The position numbers and the translations under genes were made by a program. Shown here in pieces: positions 5,580 through 7,665 of a stretch of 7,665 nt of DNA. The DNA is from Candidatus Dormiibacterota bacterium. GTDB lineage: Bacteria > Chloroflexota > Dormibacteria > Aeolococcales > Aeolococcaceae. The notes under the pieces are model-generated. The model made no database searches, had not been told where the DNA came from, and saw only the letters and a list, made by a program, of their open reading frames with translations. The DNA is taken from assembly GCA_027451645.1 (NCBI GenBank), contig DAIDIX010000081.1, forward strand, positions 1 to 7,665. Direction: 5' to 3'. Position 1 is the first letter of the stretch, and each line of letters starts with the position of its first letter.

Positions 5580-6002
5580 ATGCAGGACCAACTTCCAGGG
5601 GGCTGGTTCCACTCCTCGGATCAGCCGGACTTTCCTGAGCAGACCTTCACGGACCCTGCGGATCTCCAGGGATCCTCCCAGTCCCTCCACTGGTCACTCG
5701 GTGCTGCGCCAGAACAGCTCCCGCCGGTGCCCCCTCCTACACCCCCGCAAGGCTCGCTTCCCATCGGGCAGACCTTCGGTGGTACGCCCTCGCAGCAGGG
5801 ACAGCTTCCCGGAGGCATTCCCCCTGTGTCCCAGTGGGGGAGAACCCGTGCACGGTACAACCCGAAATACGCCGCGCTTGCAGTGCTCTTTTTCTTCATC
5901 ATCGTGGTGATCAATCTCTCAAGCGGGTTTCCCGTGATCGCTATCCTGCTGGGCCTGATTGTTGCCCTCCGCATTCTTCTGTTTCAGCGGCACCGCCGCT
6001 GA
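5580..6002 (+). CDS. Small Pro/Gln-rich protein with two C-terminal membrane helices
   Basis: This is a 140-residue protein of unknown function. Residues 1-86 are a low-complexity, Pro/Gln/Gly/Ser-rich and probably disordered tail with the near-repeats QLPGGWF (4-10) and QLPGGIP (75-81). A basic stretch (RTRARYNPK, 88-96) precedes two hydrophobic helices at about 97-113 and 116-135, ending in the basic QRHRR. The positive charges at both ends suggest that the tail and C-terminus are cytoplasmic. The start is well supported: GAAGGAG sits six bases upstream, though inside a hairpin. The gene's 3' end overlaps the convergent racemase reading frame by about 60 nt. I recognise no family. Comparable small proteins with a Pro-rich tail and paired helices are common, uncharacterised products in Actinomycetota and Chloroflexota. 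It appears intact, unlike its neighbours. Confidence 0.75.
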   Translation: MQDQLPGGWFHSSDQPDFPEQTFTDPADLQGSSQSLHWSLGAAPEQLPPVPPPTPPQGSLPIGQTFGGTPSQQGQLPGGIPPVSQWGRTRARYNPKYAALAVLFFFIIVVINLSSGFPVIAILLGLIVALRILLFQRHRR

Positions 6003-6706
6003 CGGAGCCAGTGCACACCGGTGCACTGTCCAACAGCAGCGGGATCACTGCATCGAGGGGATCCACAGTCTCCGCACGATAGTGCGGGGTTCCGATCACG
6101 GAGAGCTCCGTGCAGCCAAGGATCACTGCCGTTGCACCCCTGTCTAGGAGTGCTGCCACGATCTCCTCCAGATTGGGCTGGAACTTCACTGGGGCACTTC
6201 CTGCAATGACTCCTCGGATGCACTTCTCAAGCACCCCGCACTCCCTCCGGGTCGGCTCAACACACGCGGCCCCATATCTCCGGAGGGCATCCCTATACAG
6301 CCCCGTCCTGATCGTGGTGGGAGAGGCAGCAATGCCGATCCTGCTGCCATGTGCGGCTGCTGCACCTGCAGCAGCCTCGATGAGCGACACCACAGGGTGT
6401 CCGACCAGGGCTGCAATCTCCCCCTCAAGGAGATGCGCCGTATTGCAGGCAATCACGACCCTGCAGTCAGGAAGATCGCCAAAGGTGTGCCCGGCACACC
6501 GTCTCACGGATCTGTGCCAGGGCAGCAGTTCTCCTGGATGGATCGCTGATGAAGTCCATGACCGGGATGGAGCAGTGGAAAATCATGGGATAGTCACTTC
6601 CTGAGCGTGCTCCACGCGATGCTGCACCAGCAACAATCCGCCTGTGCAGCTCGCAGCTCGCCTGGGGACCCATTCCGCCAATGATGGCAATATTCCTTCC
6701 GCTCAT
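5941..6706 (-). pseudogene. Aspartate/glutamate racemase family protein, one frameshift
   Basis: This is a cofactor-independent Asp/Glu racemase (YgeA/RacD-like), which interconverts L- and D-amino acids by a two-cysteine acid-base mechanism. The first frame (ATG 6706) reads MSGRNIAIIGGMGPQAS, the family N-terminus, through ALAQIRETVCR. The second frame continues with HTFGDLPDCRVVIACNTAHL and ends after AVILGCTELS and the DPLDAVIPLLL segment. Both catalytic cysteines (CNTAH and GCTELS) are intact. The frames join if one base is removed from the CCC at 6490-6492, which would give VCRHTFGD. Length would then be about 235-255 residues, normal for the family. The last roughly 20 residues of the frame overlap the convergent membrane gene and look non-native. 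An ATG at 6727 is an alternative start. Whether the frameshift is a real mutation or a sequencing error cannot be decided here. Confidence 0.85.
6484..6500. repeat. Near-perfect palindrome at the racemase frameshift
   Basis: GGTGTGCC (6484-6491) and GGCACACC (6493-6500) are perfect inverted repeats separated by a single C at 6492. Deleting one C of the central CCC would both make a 16-bp perfect palindrome and restore the racemase reading frame. Confidence 0.7.
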
Positions 6707-6719
6707 GCTGACCAGTGTA

Positions 6720-6731
6720 GGGGGCATCCCC
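6720..6731 (-). promoter_or_regulatory. GGGG-ATG-CCCC hairpin around the upstream racemase ATG
   Basis: On the minus strand a four-base G run (6731-6728), ATG (6727-6725) and a C run (6724-6720) form a hairpin whose triloop is exactly the upstream candidate start codon of the racemase gene. If that ATG is the start, its initiation would be hindered. If translation starts at ATG 6706, as family length suggests, the hairpin is in the leader. The sequence fact is clear; function is doubtful. Confidence 0.2.
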
Positions 6732-6789
6732 GGACACCTGACGTACGAAGCTGCTGCAGGGTGTCGAACGCCAGCGATATTGTCGGGGC
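6728..6789. other. Leader of the racemase gene up to the IS30 element
   Basis: About 60 bases separate the racemase N-terminus from the IS30 left end. I see no clear -10/-35 pair on the minus strand. The insertion probably separated the racemase gene from its native promoter. Confidence 0.3.
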
Positions 6790-6791
6790 GG

Positions 6792-6811
6792 GTTCAAGGG
6801 GTCAACGCAAC
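6792..6811. repeat. Candidate left terminal inverted repeat of the IS30 element
   Basis: The bases GTTCAAGGGGTCAACGCAAC lie about 45 bp before the transposase start, the place where an IS30 left end is expected. No partner is available in the window, so the limits are approximate. Confidence 0.3.
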
Positions 6812-6817
6812 AGCTTG

Positions 6818-6845
6818 GTGAGTTACTTACTCTGAGAGAACTCAC
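6818..6845 (+). promoter_or_regulatory. Hairpin just upstream of the IS30 transposase ribosome binding site
   Basis: GTGAGTT (6818-6824) and AACTCAC (6839-6845) form a perfect 7-bp inverted repeat with a 14-base loop. It ends directly before AGGAGG (6846-6851), which lies five bases from the transposase ATG. Known insertion sequences such as IS10 carry end-proximal stems that mask the ribosome binding site when transcription reads in from outside. This stem could act likewise, although the AGGAGG itself is not paired in the fold I see. Confidence 0.35.
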
Positions 6846-6856
6846 AGGAGGTTGCT

Positions 6857-7665
6857 ATGGCCCTACATCTCACACTTCGTCAGCGGCAGCAGGCACGAAG
6901 ATTGTTCCAAGAAGAACTGACTCAGCTCGAGATTGCCGTTTCAATTGGATGTTCTCAACGTACCATTGAACGAGTGGTACCGAGGTACGGGAACAGAGAA
7001 CAAAGCTCAATCGTATGGAGTTTGGGTCCTGGGCGACTTTCACTCGAAGATCGCGAAGAAATTAGTCTGGGCATTTCAAAAGGCGAAACCTTCCGCTCAA
7101 TTGCGAGCCGTCTTGGCCGTTCTCCGTCGACAATCTCACGCGAAGTCAAGGTAAATGGAGGAACACAGCGATATCGCGCGGTTCAGGCGCACCATGATGC
7201 ATATGTTCACGCTCGACGTCCAAAGGCAGTCAAGCGTGGTACCGGTCCGCTCCTTGAGACGGTTGAACTGTGGCTCAAGGACCTATGATCGCCAGAAGAG
7301 ATTTCACGCAGGTTACGCAAGGAATCCCAGAGGATGAAGGCATGCGGATAAGTCATGAGACGATTTGCCAGTCCCTTTTCGTCCAGGGAAGAGGTGAACT
7401 GTATCGCTGCCTACGAACCGGCAGGGCACAAAGGAGACCTAAGCGTAGAGAAGAACGTCGAGGTCAAATTCCGAACATGGTCATGATCTCGGAACGACCT
7501 GCTGAAGTGGAAGACCGAGCCATTCCCGGCCTTTGGGAAGGGGATCTCATAATAGGCAAAGGAGGGCGTTCGGCCGTAGGGACGCTCGTTGAGCGTTCAA
7601 CCCGGCATGTATTGCTGTTGCACCTTCCGGATGGCCGAGAGGCTGAGAAAGTCAACGAAGCGATG
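6857..7665 (+). pseudogene. IS30-family transposase, nonsense codon plus frameshift, 3' end missing
   Basis: This is the transposase of an IS30-family element, starting at ATG 6857 behind a strong AGGAGG. Residues 23-42 form one helix-turn-helix (QLEIAVSIGCSQRTIERVVP). Residues 67-102 form the IS30 hallmark region, REEISLGISKGETF followed by RSIASRLGRSPSTISREV. At 7286-7288 the frame has TGA where the family reads Trp, because the codons after it continue SPEEISRRLRKE in the same frame. Near 7325 one base is missing (GAATCCC where GAATTCCC would give EFP). The frame shifts and continues EDEGMRISHETICQSLFVQG, then MVMISERPAEVEDRAIPG, WEGDLIIGKGG with the first catalytic Asp (7543-7545), and LVERSTRHVLLLHLPDGRE to the right edge. 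Substitutions such as Cys for the usual Tyr in SHETIYQSL, and Leu for His before WEGD, add to the impression of decay. The remaining catalytic residues lie beyond the window. Confidence 0.92.

Larger units (their letters stand above)
6790..7665 (+). mobile_element. IS30-family insertion sequence, 5' part, inactivated
   Basis: The element is identified by its transposase and extends beyond the right edge. The left boundary lies between the racemase leader and the transposase start. The stretch GTTCAAGGGGTCAACGCAAC (6792-6811) is the most likely left inverted repeat, judged by position and by my recollection of similar IS30 ends. The right end, needed to confirm it, is outside the window. The transposase carries two inactivating lesions, so the copy cannot transpose on its own. 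Confidence 0.75.

Overview
The window looks like a decaying, rearranged stretch of chromosome from a moderately GC-rich, free-living bacterium. My best guess is Chloroflexota (Ktedonobacteria-like), with Actinomycetota or a related soil or acidophile lineage as alternatives. The guess rests on the style of the LytR-CpsA-Psr (LCP) protein, the repeat lipoprotein carrying a 'VSCP....C.AVG' motif, a MeaB-type GTPase and the density of broken insertion sequences. No rRNA marker is present, so the taxonomy is inference.

Layout, left to right. (1) Bases 3-119 encode, on the + strand, an unmistakable piece of a GspE/PilB secretion or pilus ATPase. It stops abruptly where the C-terminus of a minus-strand MeaB-type GTPase (to 1022) begins, so both genes appear broken at one breakpoint. 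(2) Bases 1100-4520 hold three co-directional envelope genes: a lipoprotein that reads as a seven-bladed beta-propeller with a cysteine pair in every blade, an LCP-family cell-wall polymer ligase, and a membrane-anchored TolB/PD40-type propeller. The last two are separated by only 3 nt. (3) Bases 4607-4951 are the 3' part of an IS481-family transposase on the minus strand, missing its N-terminal half. (4) Bases 4952-5579 contain no gene I can defend but are rich in inverted repeats: a three-way-junction-like fold, a long hairpin with competing pairings, and a hairpin that buries the ribosome binding site of the next gene. (5) Bases 5580-6002 encode a small Pro/Gln-rich protein with two C-terminal membrane helices. 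(6) Bases 5941-6706 on the minus strand are an aspartate/glutamate racemase broken by one frameshift at the centre of a near-perfect palindrome. (7) From about 6790 to the right edge lies the 5' part of an IS30-family element whose transposase carries a TGG-to-TGA nonsense change and a one-base deletion.

The intact core is the envelope operon. The LCP protein would attach a glycopolymer to peptidoglycan or a similar acceptor on the outer face of the membrane, and the two propeller proteins would sit on the same face, possibly as scaffolds or binding partners. Everything to the right of 4607 looks like insertion-sequence-driven erosion with one apparently intact small membrane gene inside it. 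The most unusual unexplained signals are the structured non-coding block at 5135-5390 and the ribosome-binding-site hairpin at 5548-5573.
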